A stretch of DNA of 64,000 nucleotides, from positions 62,001-126,000 of the forward strand of contig JADNYV010000041.1 of the NCBI GenBank assembly GCA_015501055.1, read 5' to 3'. Shown piece after piece: positions 55,898-64,000 of the stretch. The notes under the pieces are model-generated. The model searched no databases. It had not been told where the DNA came from and worked only from the letters and a program-made list of their open reading frames with translations. This stretch comes from Mucidula mucida. Taxonomy: Eukaryota; Basidiomycota; Agaricomycetes; Agaricales; Physalacriaceae. Both the position numbers and the translations under genes were made by a program. Each line of letters begins with the position of its first letter. Position 1 is the first letter of the stretch.

Positions 55898-56892
55898 TCA
55901 CTCTCGCTTGATATACAAGTCAACCGGTCGCCGAAATCCTACCAAATGGACGTTGAGCAAGCCGGCTACAAAGGCGACAGCGGATTTACCTCCATCTCCG
56001 ATGACTCCGTGATGCTCAGCAGGAGTGAATCCCATCTCCATGAGGATGGCTTCGAATCCTTCGGGGCGTAGAACGAGTTCGATGGCTTTGTCCTGAAGCG
56101 ACTGAGGCTAGATGAGCACCAGAACAAAGATGCCTGCCACGAGCTAGCATACCTGATTTAGCCTTCTGGCCTTTTTATATGTCTCCCACGCCTGAGGTTC
56201 CAGAACAAAAGTACCACCAGGTCGCAGACATGACCATACGCGCTTGAAGAATGTTCTGATACCATCATCGCCTTGATTTAAATGAATCCATTTCGTGATG
56301 GAAAAGCTGGGGTAACAAAGTTAGCAAAGGCGATCAAGATAGCAGCGTTCTCAGCTCACGCGATAATCACATCGTACTGCTCGACGTCTTCTGGTATTTC
56401 ATGCTGGACCCAGTCCGCCGTTCGAAAAGTAAGGTTGTTTGGAAAGACATGTTTTCCTGTTACTTGACTAGAGGGTAGAGGTAGAGGTCCCAGAGAGTGG
56501 TCGAAGCATGCAGGAAAGTAGTCTTGCTGTGCGGAAGGTCCTTGAGAGGACCAGACCGTTATTCGTCGCCTCCACGCCGCGCGGATAAGCGTGTCGTCAA
56601 TGTCCACGCCGACGACTTTACTGGCGCCCCACCGCTGCGCTGTCCGTTCAATCCAATGTCTTGCGCAGGAAACCGAGGCTTACCAAGTTCGCAAGTGACG
56701 TGCCCTTCATTACAGCCGACGTCAAGGACGCGTTTTCCTGTGAAAAGATCCTTGGGCAACAGGGCCAGTCTTGGGTCATTTATTGCGGGTCTTTTCGAGT
56801 AATAGCTGATGGAAAGGTGAGAGAAATCGGGATAAATCATAGCGTGTAGCGTACCCATGATAGTTGCCGTGGATGGGTACGGTCGACGACAT
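55898..56892 (-). CDS. Bin3/MePCE-type RNA methyltransferase
   Basis: Starts MSSTVPIHGNYHG|YYSKRP at 56892. Motif I is GKRVLDVGCNEGHVTCEL. Then WGASKVVGVDIDDTLIRAAW (motif II), an insertion of about 50 residues, LTFRTADWVQHEIP and the Bin3 signature FSITKWIHLNQGDDGIRTFF, LRPGGTFVLEPQAWETYKKA. It ends FRRPVDLYIKRE. Five or six exons with 44-60 nt introns, all in frame. Family members add a methyl cap to the gamma-phosphate of small RNAs (7SK in animals, U6/telomerase RNA in fission yeast). An intact nuclear RNA-modifying enzyme. Confidence 0.9.
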
Positions 56893-58702
56893 GATGGTAA
56901 GAAGGCAAGGCGTGGCGGCAAAATCCGGCACTCTCCTTTGACGTTCCACTTGGACCCACTCTAGCGGATTGTTTTTGGTCGATATGGACTTCGTCGTGGC
57001 TTGGAAATGGCATGCTCTTCTGTTGCGGCAGCCGACAGATCACAATAAGCGCACCTTTGGACTACAGACAACTCGGGAAGCTCCGTCTGCGCCGGCTGAG
57101 AACCTTGTTTGTGTATGAAAACCTTAGAAATGAAAGGAGTGAAGGTGCTGAGGAGTTTACTCAGTAGTAGTGTTGAGCAACAACACCTTGTCCATTTACT
57201 GTATATATGTAGTGAAGTACTTATGCCAACTAAAGTGTGGCCCAAAGCAGGCCAACTGACACTGATTGAGAGATCTCAATATGATTCTGAGTGTCTCTCA
57301 AGATTCCAGATGAGACCAGCTTAGGAGTTGTTATACAAACATCTCTAGAGTTTTTTTAATTTTGAGATTGCTATCTCAATGATAACATACAGTCGTTTCA
57401 GAACACTTGTCTGATGTGATGCCCAACACACCAAACAAATGAATCTGAGAATTCAGTGAGATTAGAAAAAAGTCGAATTGCCTTCTGTACACACTCTCTA
57501 CTACATCTAGTGCTAAGCAAAATATATTGGCCACCTGTACAGCCATGTCTGACAACGAGGATGAGCCGTTTTTGGATGTGATAGTCCAAGACAACACCAA
57601 GCTGTCACAGTGGGCTATAGAGGATATGGGGCCGTTGAGCAGGTAGCCTAGCCAGTTGAACAACCTGTCTAGGAGCAAGCTCGATTCAACAAGCCTTCAC
57701 CAGCCCCTCATGTTGACTCTTGAGCACTGTCCCTCTGTCGAGATGTACTAAGTACCTTCCTTGTCGTATGAAATCCTGAGGCCTCTCCTGATCATTCACA
57801 GTATTAAAAAGCAGATTTAAAAGCAGAAGTGCCTCCTTGGCGGAGCACCAACATCGCTGGTTGCAGGCAAAATTGCGGGAAGAACTCTGGTGAAGGCCGG
57901 ATGGACACCACACGAGTCTACCCAACCAACACATAGGGAGTAGGTGGGCAGGTTTAAAATTTCCGCAACCAAAGTGGCTGAACGAGCTGGGATGGAGGGA
58001 GAGAGGAAAGAGCGAGGGCAGACGCAGGGTTGGGAGTTACTATATTTAGGCACATCCCCAATGTATGCTACCGAGTAAATATTGGACCGGTTCCTTTCCT
58101 TAGCTTGGCCTGGCGCCTATTTTCAGAGTGCTCGTTCCTCGCGCCCTAACTGGCGGACCAGATAGTTAATGGTCATTGATTAGATAGCGATCGGAAATCC
58201 CGGTATTTGTACTTGTGTACAAAAGACTAGCCGACGGGCAGTTTCGAAGGACAGGACCTTGGAAGGACCTTGACAAGCAAGGTGATTTGCCATTGCAGAC
58301 ACAAGAGATTTTTGAATAAACGAACGAACAGTCAGAGAGCGGGACTGGCCTTCTACTCGAGTTCAACAACCTGGCCTGGCTTCGGTTATGACTTTCCCTT
58401 CATGGACACATCCTCTCGCGCTTAAAGTCTCTCTGGCGACGCCTGCTCCTCCACTTCGCGAAGCAAACAAAATCCTCTCTATATGAGCAATCCTTGCGTC
58501 TTAAGTATGCCGCTCCAAATCGCAGCATATCGGTCACTGTGGTCCTTTGTGACTACCTCCATTCCGCCGGTCTCGAACATCAGGCACACTGTGCATAGTT
58601 TGAGAACAATGCCGTTGTTGTCCTGCATATCCACAGATCCTCGAACAACAACAAGGAGCACGCGCTTCCATTGTTCTCTCCTCACGGCCGCCTCGTGGGC
58701 GG
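56893..58702. other. gap of 1.8 kb without recognisable gene
   Basis: Between the divergent methyltransferase and GH18 genes. Short frames such as MSDNEDEPFLDVIVQD at 57545 have no support. AT-rich palindromic stretches near 57265-57370 could be remnants of a mobile element; nothing firm. Confidence 0.45.
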
Positions 58703-58713
58703 CTATATAAATA
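58703..58713 (+). promoter_or_regulatory. TATA box of GH18 gene
   Basis: CTATATAAATA about 55 bp upstream of the ATG at 58768, suggesting an inducible, strongly expressed chitinase. Confidence 0.65.
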
Positions 58714-58767
58714 TCAGAGATGCGTTCTTCATTTTAACCCTCCTTACACTCCTTCTCTCTTCCCATC

Positions 58768-60375
58768 ATGCTTCTCCCACTGACGCCACTTTTTCTTCTT
58801 CTTCCCTCTGCTCTCGCAGCCCCATTCTGCAAACTCTCTTCCTCGTCGTCGGCGACAGCGGCTGGTCCAACATCGACATCGACATCGAGTTCTGGCAGCG
58901 GGACAACTAATGGCAATGGCACCTCAGATCTCGTTGCAGCAGCGTGGTATCCAAACTGGCTCGGCCTCACGCCATCCAACATATCATGGTCGAAATACAC
59001 GATGGTGACATACGCGTTTGGGTGCGTTCTTAATCAGCTTCCCGTGTCTTTATCGCGTTTTAAGCTTCTATCTCGTGTTAGCCTGACCACGGAAGACCCC
59101 TCTGTTATTAGCATCGAGGATTCCAACGATTTGACAGAGTTTGTTACTGCTGCGCATGCTAATGTACGTGTCAACTCGCTGCTATGGCGGATGTTTTTCA
59201 TTAACAATGGGATTAGAACGTCGATGCGTTGATATCGATTGGAGGATGGTCGGGATCCATTTACTTTTCGAGCGCAGTGGGGTCTGCGGAGAACCGCACG
59301 ACGTTCGTGAACGCCATCATCAAGCTTGTGAAGGACTACGACCTTGATGGTATTGATTTCGAGTAAACCGTCTCATCATCATGTCGAAGAGAAACAACTG
59401 ACGCGTTATGTGTAGCTGGGAGTACCCTAACAAGCAAGGAATAGGCTGCAACATTATCTCGTCAGACGATGCCGCCAACTACCTCTCATTCCTCCAAGAA
59501 CTGCGCGCAGACGATACAGGCAAAGACATCTACATCTCCGGCGCCGTTTCTATCACTCCCTTTGTTGGCGCGGACGGCACCCCAATGACCGATGTGTCGG
59601 ATTTCGCGGATGTCTTTGATCACATTGGTATGCTGAATTTTCTCGCTCAGCTGTCATTCATTGACGCCACTCCCAGCTATCATGGCATATGACATCTCCG
59701 GATCGTGGTCTGCCACGGTTGGACCAAATGCTCCTCTGAACGACACGTGTGCGACGACAAAGACGGGATCGGGTGTATCTGGCGTCGAGGCGTGGACGGC
59801 TGCTGGTATGCCTGCTGAACAGGTACTTCATCTAAATTATACTTCATGCTGGATGACTAAATCATAATGCGCCTGTAGATCGTTTTGGGTGTGGCAGCAT
59901 ACGGGCGTGGATTTACCGTGACTTCATTGAACGGGTTCACTTCTGGTGACACGCTCACGAGCTTCCCAGCGTTCACGGGTATTCCAAAGGGTGATAGCCT
60001 TGATGCGCCGTATACCGATACCTGCGGAGTCACTAGTCCCTTAAGCGGCGTGTCAAGATTCGTAGGCTTGATCGAGGATGGGTTCTTGACTTCCAATGGA
60101 ACTGCAGCAGAGGGTATCGATTACTTCTTTGACGATTGCAGTCAGACGGTTCGTGGTCTTCTATGATCCGCTTAACTTTTTTGTGAACTTTTTGGCAGCC
60201 ATTCGTGTACAAGAGTGCCACGCAGGTCATGGTCTCTTACGACGACGCGACGTCCTTCCAGGCGAAGGGCAACTACATCACGAAGAGTGGATTGAAGGGG
60301 TTCGCGATGTGGCACATCGCCGGCGATTCTGATGACATACTGTTGGATGCCATTAACAGTGCGCTTGATGCGTAA
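58768..60375 (+). CDS. secreted GH18 endochitinase, intact
   Basis: Seven exons (58768-59021, 59082-59163, 59217-59362, 59416-59627, 59677-59822, 59879-60148, 60199-60375), about 428 aa. Signal peptide MLLPLTPLFLLLPSALA, Ser/Thr/Gly linker to about residue 50, then the GH18 barrel: WYPNWLGLTPSNISWSKYT, ALISIGGWSGS, DGIDFDWEYP (catalytic Glu), MAYDISGSW and LKGFAMWHIAGD. Same intron plan as the minus-strand gene at 1438-3054 with one extra intron inside the catalytic motif. Extracellular or wall chitin turnover. TATA box upstream. Confidence 0.95.
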
Positions 60376-60597
60376 TAACGTGTTCCGTCTTTCACGCTTT
60401 CACGATCGCTATGTTTTATCATTATTGGTACAGTACAAGTATGTTGTATATTAGATGAAACAAGGGTCTGCGACGCCTTTACTATATCTCTAAACCTGGT
60501 CAATTTTCAGATTTACCCTGACGTCTTCTCTGGAGGTGCTTGTTAGCTGCTTCGAGATCCATTGGTACCATACTTGACCTTTCTCCTTCCCGCAACG

Positions 60598-60664
60598 AGT
60601 GTGCATCCCAGTTTTTGCACCATCAAATCAATGATTTGATGGTGCAAAAACTGGGATGCACACT
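60598..60664. repeat. perfect palindrome, 33-bp arms
   Basis: Left arm 60598-60630 and right arm 60632-60664 are exact reverse complements separated by one base. Arms start AGTGTGCATCCCAGTTTTTG. Lies about 220 bp after the GH18 stop codon. Could form a cruciform or, if transcribed, a long RNA hairpin. Confidence 0.95.
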
Positions 60665-60835
60665 TTTGAAATCATGTCCTCTGCGCCGTTGCATGGCGAG
60701 TCTCGATGAACGGATAGCTAATTCCTAACGCATATATCCCGACACACAAGCCTTCCAATGCACTGGTCGAAACAATATGCAAACAGAGCGTGTACTTACT
60801 CAGATTGCTTGCGGCACGTCACCGTGTAGTCTGAG

Positions 60836-61725
60836 CCTTATGTGGGGGGTACTTGGCAGGTGCACCTCGGAGTTCGAATTTGCTGTTGGCCGACTCTGGC
60901 ATTGAGATTTCGGAGATCTCCGTGGCCGAATTGGGCGTGATCTCCACACGCGTTATCTTTGCTTCTCGCCCATCATCGCGTTTCTGCTGCACAATCATTC
61001 TCTGCCAGTCCAAGCGCGTCCCATGAAGAGATGGACACGGATCAGTCAAGCCGTGATCTATCTGCTTTTCTTGAGCCCGAGTTTGGGGCAAATTCATCAA
61101 GAGTGTCCTGGCTAATTGCCCAAGACTTTAATCCATATTTAGTTCCGCAGGCAGCCTACCGTAGTGTCAGTACTAGATTAACATAAGTATCATGAATATT
61201 CTTCACCTCCTGGTCGCATAGAGCTTTGGTCGGCGCAGTCATAATCCCAATCCCTTCCTCAAATCGCGCTTGCGCCGCAATTAGCGGTGACATGAGAGTG
61301 AGAGTCTTTCCATGGCCAGTAGTGATCCTCAGGAAGAGATCCTTGTTCTGGACAAGATCAAACGAGTGTCGGCTTTGGGGTTCATAGAGGGAGGGGATGT
61401 TGCATTTCTCGCAAAGTAAAGCATCAAGCCATTCTCGCGTATTCACTTTGTGACGAGCATAGCCCAAAATGGAAGGGCTTGTGGAAGATGACGTTGACAT
61501 GAATTAGAAGGGGCCGTTAAGGTAAGTCTAGAGGGAACGTTCTCTCGCGTTCGTTGTAGTGGTTGCGACAAGAAAATAAGCTTGCTACTACTGAGCCCGG
61601 CGGCACTGGTACTTGCTCCTTTGAGACGAATCTGAATCTCGGGCCACTACGGTCCGACGGCTTGAGCGAGGCAATCACTAATATTCGAACTCCGAGGTGC
61701 ACCTGCCAAGTACCCCCACATAAGG
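60836..61725. mobile_element. TIR-flanked segment carrying a helicase fragment
   Basis: Terminal inverted repeats at 60836-60879 and 61683-61725 (starting CCTTATGTGGGGG, ending GGAGTTCGAAT on the left) differ by one G. Flanks continue as imperfect TAG(AG)TCTGA inverted sequence. The interior of about 800 bp holds a minus-strand helicase N-terminus but no transposase, so this is a non-autonomous element or gene-capture derivative. Confidence 0.7.
61156..61500 (-). pseudogene. DEAD/RecQ-like helicase N-terminal fragment
   Basis: 114 aa from MSTSSSTSPSILGY: a Q-motif-like QSRHSFDLVQNKDLFLR, a Walker A TGHGKTLTLMSPL, and motif Ia-like GIMTAPTKALCDQEV. It ends at a stop, after which a further piece (KSWAISQDTLDEFAP) continues in another frame at about 61130-61080. 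Helicase motifs II-VI are absent. Lies wholly inside the TIR-flanked segment. Confidence 0.6.
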
Positions 61726-61798
61726 TCCAGACTCTATAGTAAGTAGGAACGATTATCTTCATACTCCTCATAGAGTCTGGAAATCGAGACTAGTCACC

Positions 61799-62524
61799 GT
61801 GGGAGTTGGACCCACAAACTTGATTGGTCATCCGTTGATCCCTCAAATCTCTCAAAAGAGTTTGTTCTGTCCCGTCGTGAGTCGCACCATCTTCATCGTT
61901 CTGCTCCTAGTCGCGATCGCGATCACTTGTTGCATGGCCAGACGTTCCTGGGAACTCCTCTTCGATGATCCTTGGGGCAACGCAGATGCATTCCTCCCCA
62001 AATGTCCCCTCATCGCTAAGCTGCTGCGAGCGCTTCTTCCCGGCATATCAAATATGGGGTTCTCCATATCCACCAGGCCCATCTACTACTCTGTCGATGG
62101 AAATCAAGTCCAGCTGTCTGCTACTCCTCTCACTAGCCGCCGAGTAGGCGGCCCTGTCACCGCGGACTTTTTCATTGAAGCTGTTCCCGAGGATTGTTTC
62201 ATTGGCGTCATAGACAATGATGTCGAAAAATTTGGATTGGCCAAACCCACTCTTCCGGTTGGAACGGTGGACGACGTGCACACCACCGCCAGCCCCCGCC
62301 GTAATGCCGGACACGCACGAGGACTCGGCGATTTGTTCGTCATCAGCAGCTCACCAGTCGTGATCAGTCGTTTACTTTTCGTCGCCTGCCATTTCACCCA
62401 TCTTTCCTCAGCGATCCACTACGACCAGCAGTTCACCGCTGGTAGGTCACCACCCTTCATAGTCCGTTCATCACTCCCCCAATGTCCCCGGATCGCTAGG
62501 CTCTTGCGAGACTACTTCTTATAG
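61799..62524 (+). CDS. hypothetical 241-aa membrane protein with internal duplication
   Basis: Single open frame with a TM segment (IFIVLLLVAIAITCCMA, about residues 31-47). The motif PKCPLIAKLLRALLPG (about residue 67) recurs at the C-terminus as PQCPRIARLLRDYFL. The DNA is also repeated (AATGTCCCC.TCGCTA), so a small internal duplication is present. No family recognised and coding status is uncertain. Confidence 0.35.
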   Translation: MGVGPTNLIGHPLIPQISQKSLFCPVVSRTIFIVLLLVAIAITCCMARRSWELLFDDPWGNADAFLPKCPLIAKLLRALLPGISNMGFSISTRPIYYSVDGNQVQLSATPLTSRRVGGPVTADFFIEAVPEDCFIGVIDNDVEKFGLAKPTLPVGTVDDVHTTASPRRNAGHARGLGDLFVISSSPVVISRLLFVACHFTHLSSAIHYDQQFTAGRSPPFIVRSSLPQCPRIARLLRDYFL

Positions 62525-63612
62525 GTTTTGCCTATTTACCCGCCCCATTTTCACCTCTGTTGACGTCTCACCCCCTTCACTGGCAGTCAAGTGGGCCCCG
62601 ACGTTTTCATCCTTGCTGTTCTACGGTTGTGACATTGGTGCCACGCACAGTGATTCTAAGAATTCGAGCACATCAGAAGCTTGGTCAGTTCCAAAGGCAG
62701 GGCAGCAAATCTGCTAGGCTTGATTGAGGCTTGAGATGAGAGCCTTAACGACCCACGTCTTGCCGCCACCAGTAGCGCTATGCACTCACTAGTCAATTTC
62801 CATTTTTCTCGTTCATGATCCATTATTTTTGGTTTCTTAACAGTTCACCTTTGGACTTGGTAGTTGCATGAATATACTCATTTCCTGAATTCATTGGCCA
62901 TATTAGCTATGCGAAATATTTTTGGGTGTATTCGTCAAGGGATTAATCAAGCGTCCCCGACACCGATGTCGCGCACATATATGGCGACCACGCGTTGAAC
63001 TTTGAGCACTTGGGGAACTACTTCGTTGGGGAGGCCACCTTGATCCCTTCCCGGACAGTATCTTAGTCAGCGGCAGCGCGCTTGTTTTCGCGCCACCATC
63101 ATGCCTTCCTATTCGAGTGAGTTCGACGACCGGCACCCGTCGCTTTCAAGTTCGACGTACCTCCAGACTTTCTGTGTACTCTAGATCCCTGACGTCCGAT
63201 GTAATTCGCTCGGTTATTGACAGACGAGTCTTTAGGTGTTCAGGAACTAACAATCACCCTTTGTTCGTCATGCTATCTCGAGATGGACCCGTCACACTAT
63301 GGGGGATTGAACCTACCTCCGTTTGGGCTGAGTCACAACGTGTGGGCAGTCTCCCCAATCCTCATGTTTCGACGCGTTTATGCTCATTTGGGATGATCCA
63401 TCAATTCCCTTCTCGCCGTTTTGTTATTCTCGTCTATTGTAGGTGCCTTGATTCTCTCACAACAGCACTCAAGGCTTCCCACACCCCATCGTCAAGGACG
63501 GCGCTTAGGCATGCCCCCTCTCGTTATAAGAGTGTGATTGTCTTAACAGTCCTTAACAGTCTTTTCCCCCCAAACGCCACTATCGCGACACGTTGCTTTT
63601 CAAATCACTACA
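62525..63612. other. about 1.1 kb, possible P-loop NTPase remnant
   Basis: On the minus strand near 62775-62690 a short piece reads SATGGGKTWVVKALISSLNQ, a P-loop-like sequence, interrupted by a stop immediately after. No complete gene. The rest shows no signal. Confidence 0.35.
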
Positions 63613-63939
63613 ATGCTTGAGTTCCTTAACAAGCAGCCTCCGCCACCAAATTACATGGTTAGTACATTCATCGCCTGTATGCAGACGCCTGATCAGTGGC
63701 ACAAAGCACCAATATGTGCGGATATATGCTCCCGACCGCCATGATCCTTACCACAGGATTCATAACGACTGGGGCTACGTGTTCGGATACGATAATTCCG
63801 TAAGTAACGTTTCTCAGTGCCCAAGTTCGTCTGCTTGACTGAATGATGCCCTCAGAGACGAGGTCTGGTTTATATCGTAAGGACACAGGATAACGAGAGA
63901 GTGGATCTCCCGCCCCATCAGCTGAGGCCTTTTAGCTGA
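63613..63939 (+). CDS. small 73-aa protein, unknown
   Basis: Three exons (63613-63657, 63707-63799, 63856-63939) with clean GT-AG introns of 49 and 56 nt join in phase 0. The protein starts MLEFLNKQPPPPNYM, followed by HQYVRIYAPDRHDPYHRIHN, WGYVFGYDNS and RGLVYIVRTQDNERVDLPPH, and ends LRPFS. Alternating hydrophobic/polar strands with Gly/Asp turns suggest a small beta-barrel. Two correctly spliced introns in so short a gene argue it is real. Confidence 0.65.
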
Positions 63940-64000
63940 AGTTCGTCTGTTCCTCCCGTTCTCAATCTATTTATCTCACCAAGACCTTATCATCTAGGGC

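Noticed and set aside
57376..57678. 100-aa minus-strand frame in the 57-kb gap
   Set aside because: No conserved motif, no credible splice partners, AT-rich context.

Overview
The window looks like nuclear DNA of a filamentous basidiomycete, most likely an Agaricomycete. Genes are dense and carry many 45-60 nt GT-AG introns with CTGAC/CTAAC-like branch points. The families present are typical of that group: GH18 chitinases, a FunK1 kinase, a MYND-finger protein, an AAA-ATPase-like family, a type B carboxylesterase and a P450. Housekeeping anchors are SEC65/SRP19, an MCUR1/FMP32-type mitochondrial protein, the histone chaperone HIRA, a Bin3/MePCE RNA methyltransferase, and two intron-containing tRNA genes (Glu-UUC, Trp-CCA). 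The species cannot be named from this sequence.

Layout. 1-5 kb: a minus-strand GH18 tandem array (a partial gene with a substituted active site, an intact chitinase and a decayed copy), then a small membrane protein divergent from SEC65. 6.6 kb: tRNA-Glu. 7.3-24.5 kb: a large inverted repeat with arms of about 2.7 kb. Each arm carries an AAA-ATPase-like gene and part of a ZZ-finger gene. The arms flank a 5'-truncated LINE with a 17-bp target-site duplication, a third diverged AAA-ATPase-like copy, a broken MYND gene, the MCUR1-like gene and a 926-aa orphan. 25.5-30.5 kb: an MFS transporter and a FunK1 kinase. 30.9-32.2 kb: a pyrimidine-biased low-complexity block.

32.3-43.3 kb is the most unusual part. 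It holds a convergent pair of paralogous orphan genes, a 17-bp minisatellite, a decayed gene resembling a tyrosine recombinase with C-terminal C2H2-type fingers (Crypton/DUF3435-like), a coiled-coil gene, tRNA-Trp, a gene with a GATA-like finger, and a chimera. The chimera joins the promoter and first exons of the recombinase-like gene to a partial copy of the GATA-like gene.

45-60.4 kb: a P450 next to an amidohydrolase/decarboxylase (possibly one aromatic-acid pathway), HIRA, a carboxylesterase with a poly-His tract, a Bin3-like methyltransferase and a complete GH18 chitinase. 60.6-64 kb: a perfect 33-bp-arm palindrome, a TIR-flanked segment carrying a helicase fragment, and a 73-aa intron-containing protein gene.

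Several otherwise well-formed genes (MYND, MFS, HIRA) each need a one-base indel correction. In HIRA, a conserved gene otherwise intact, this looks more like an assembly error than decay, so frameshifts in this window should be checked against reads before calling pseudogenes. All exon boundaries were placed by hand from splice signals and reading frame.
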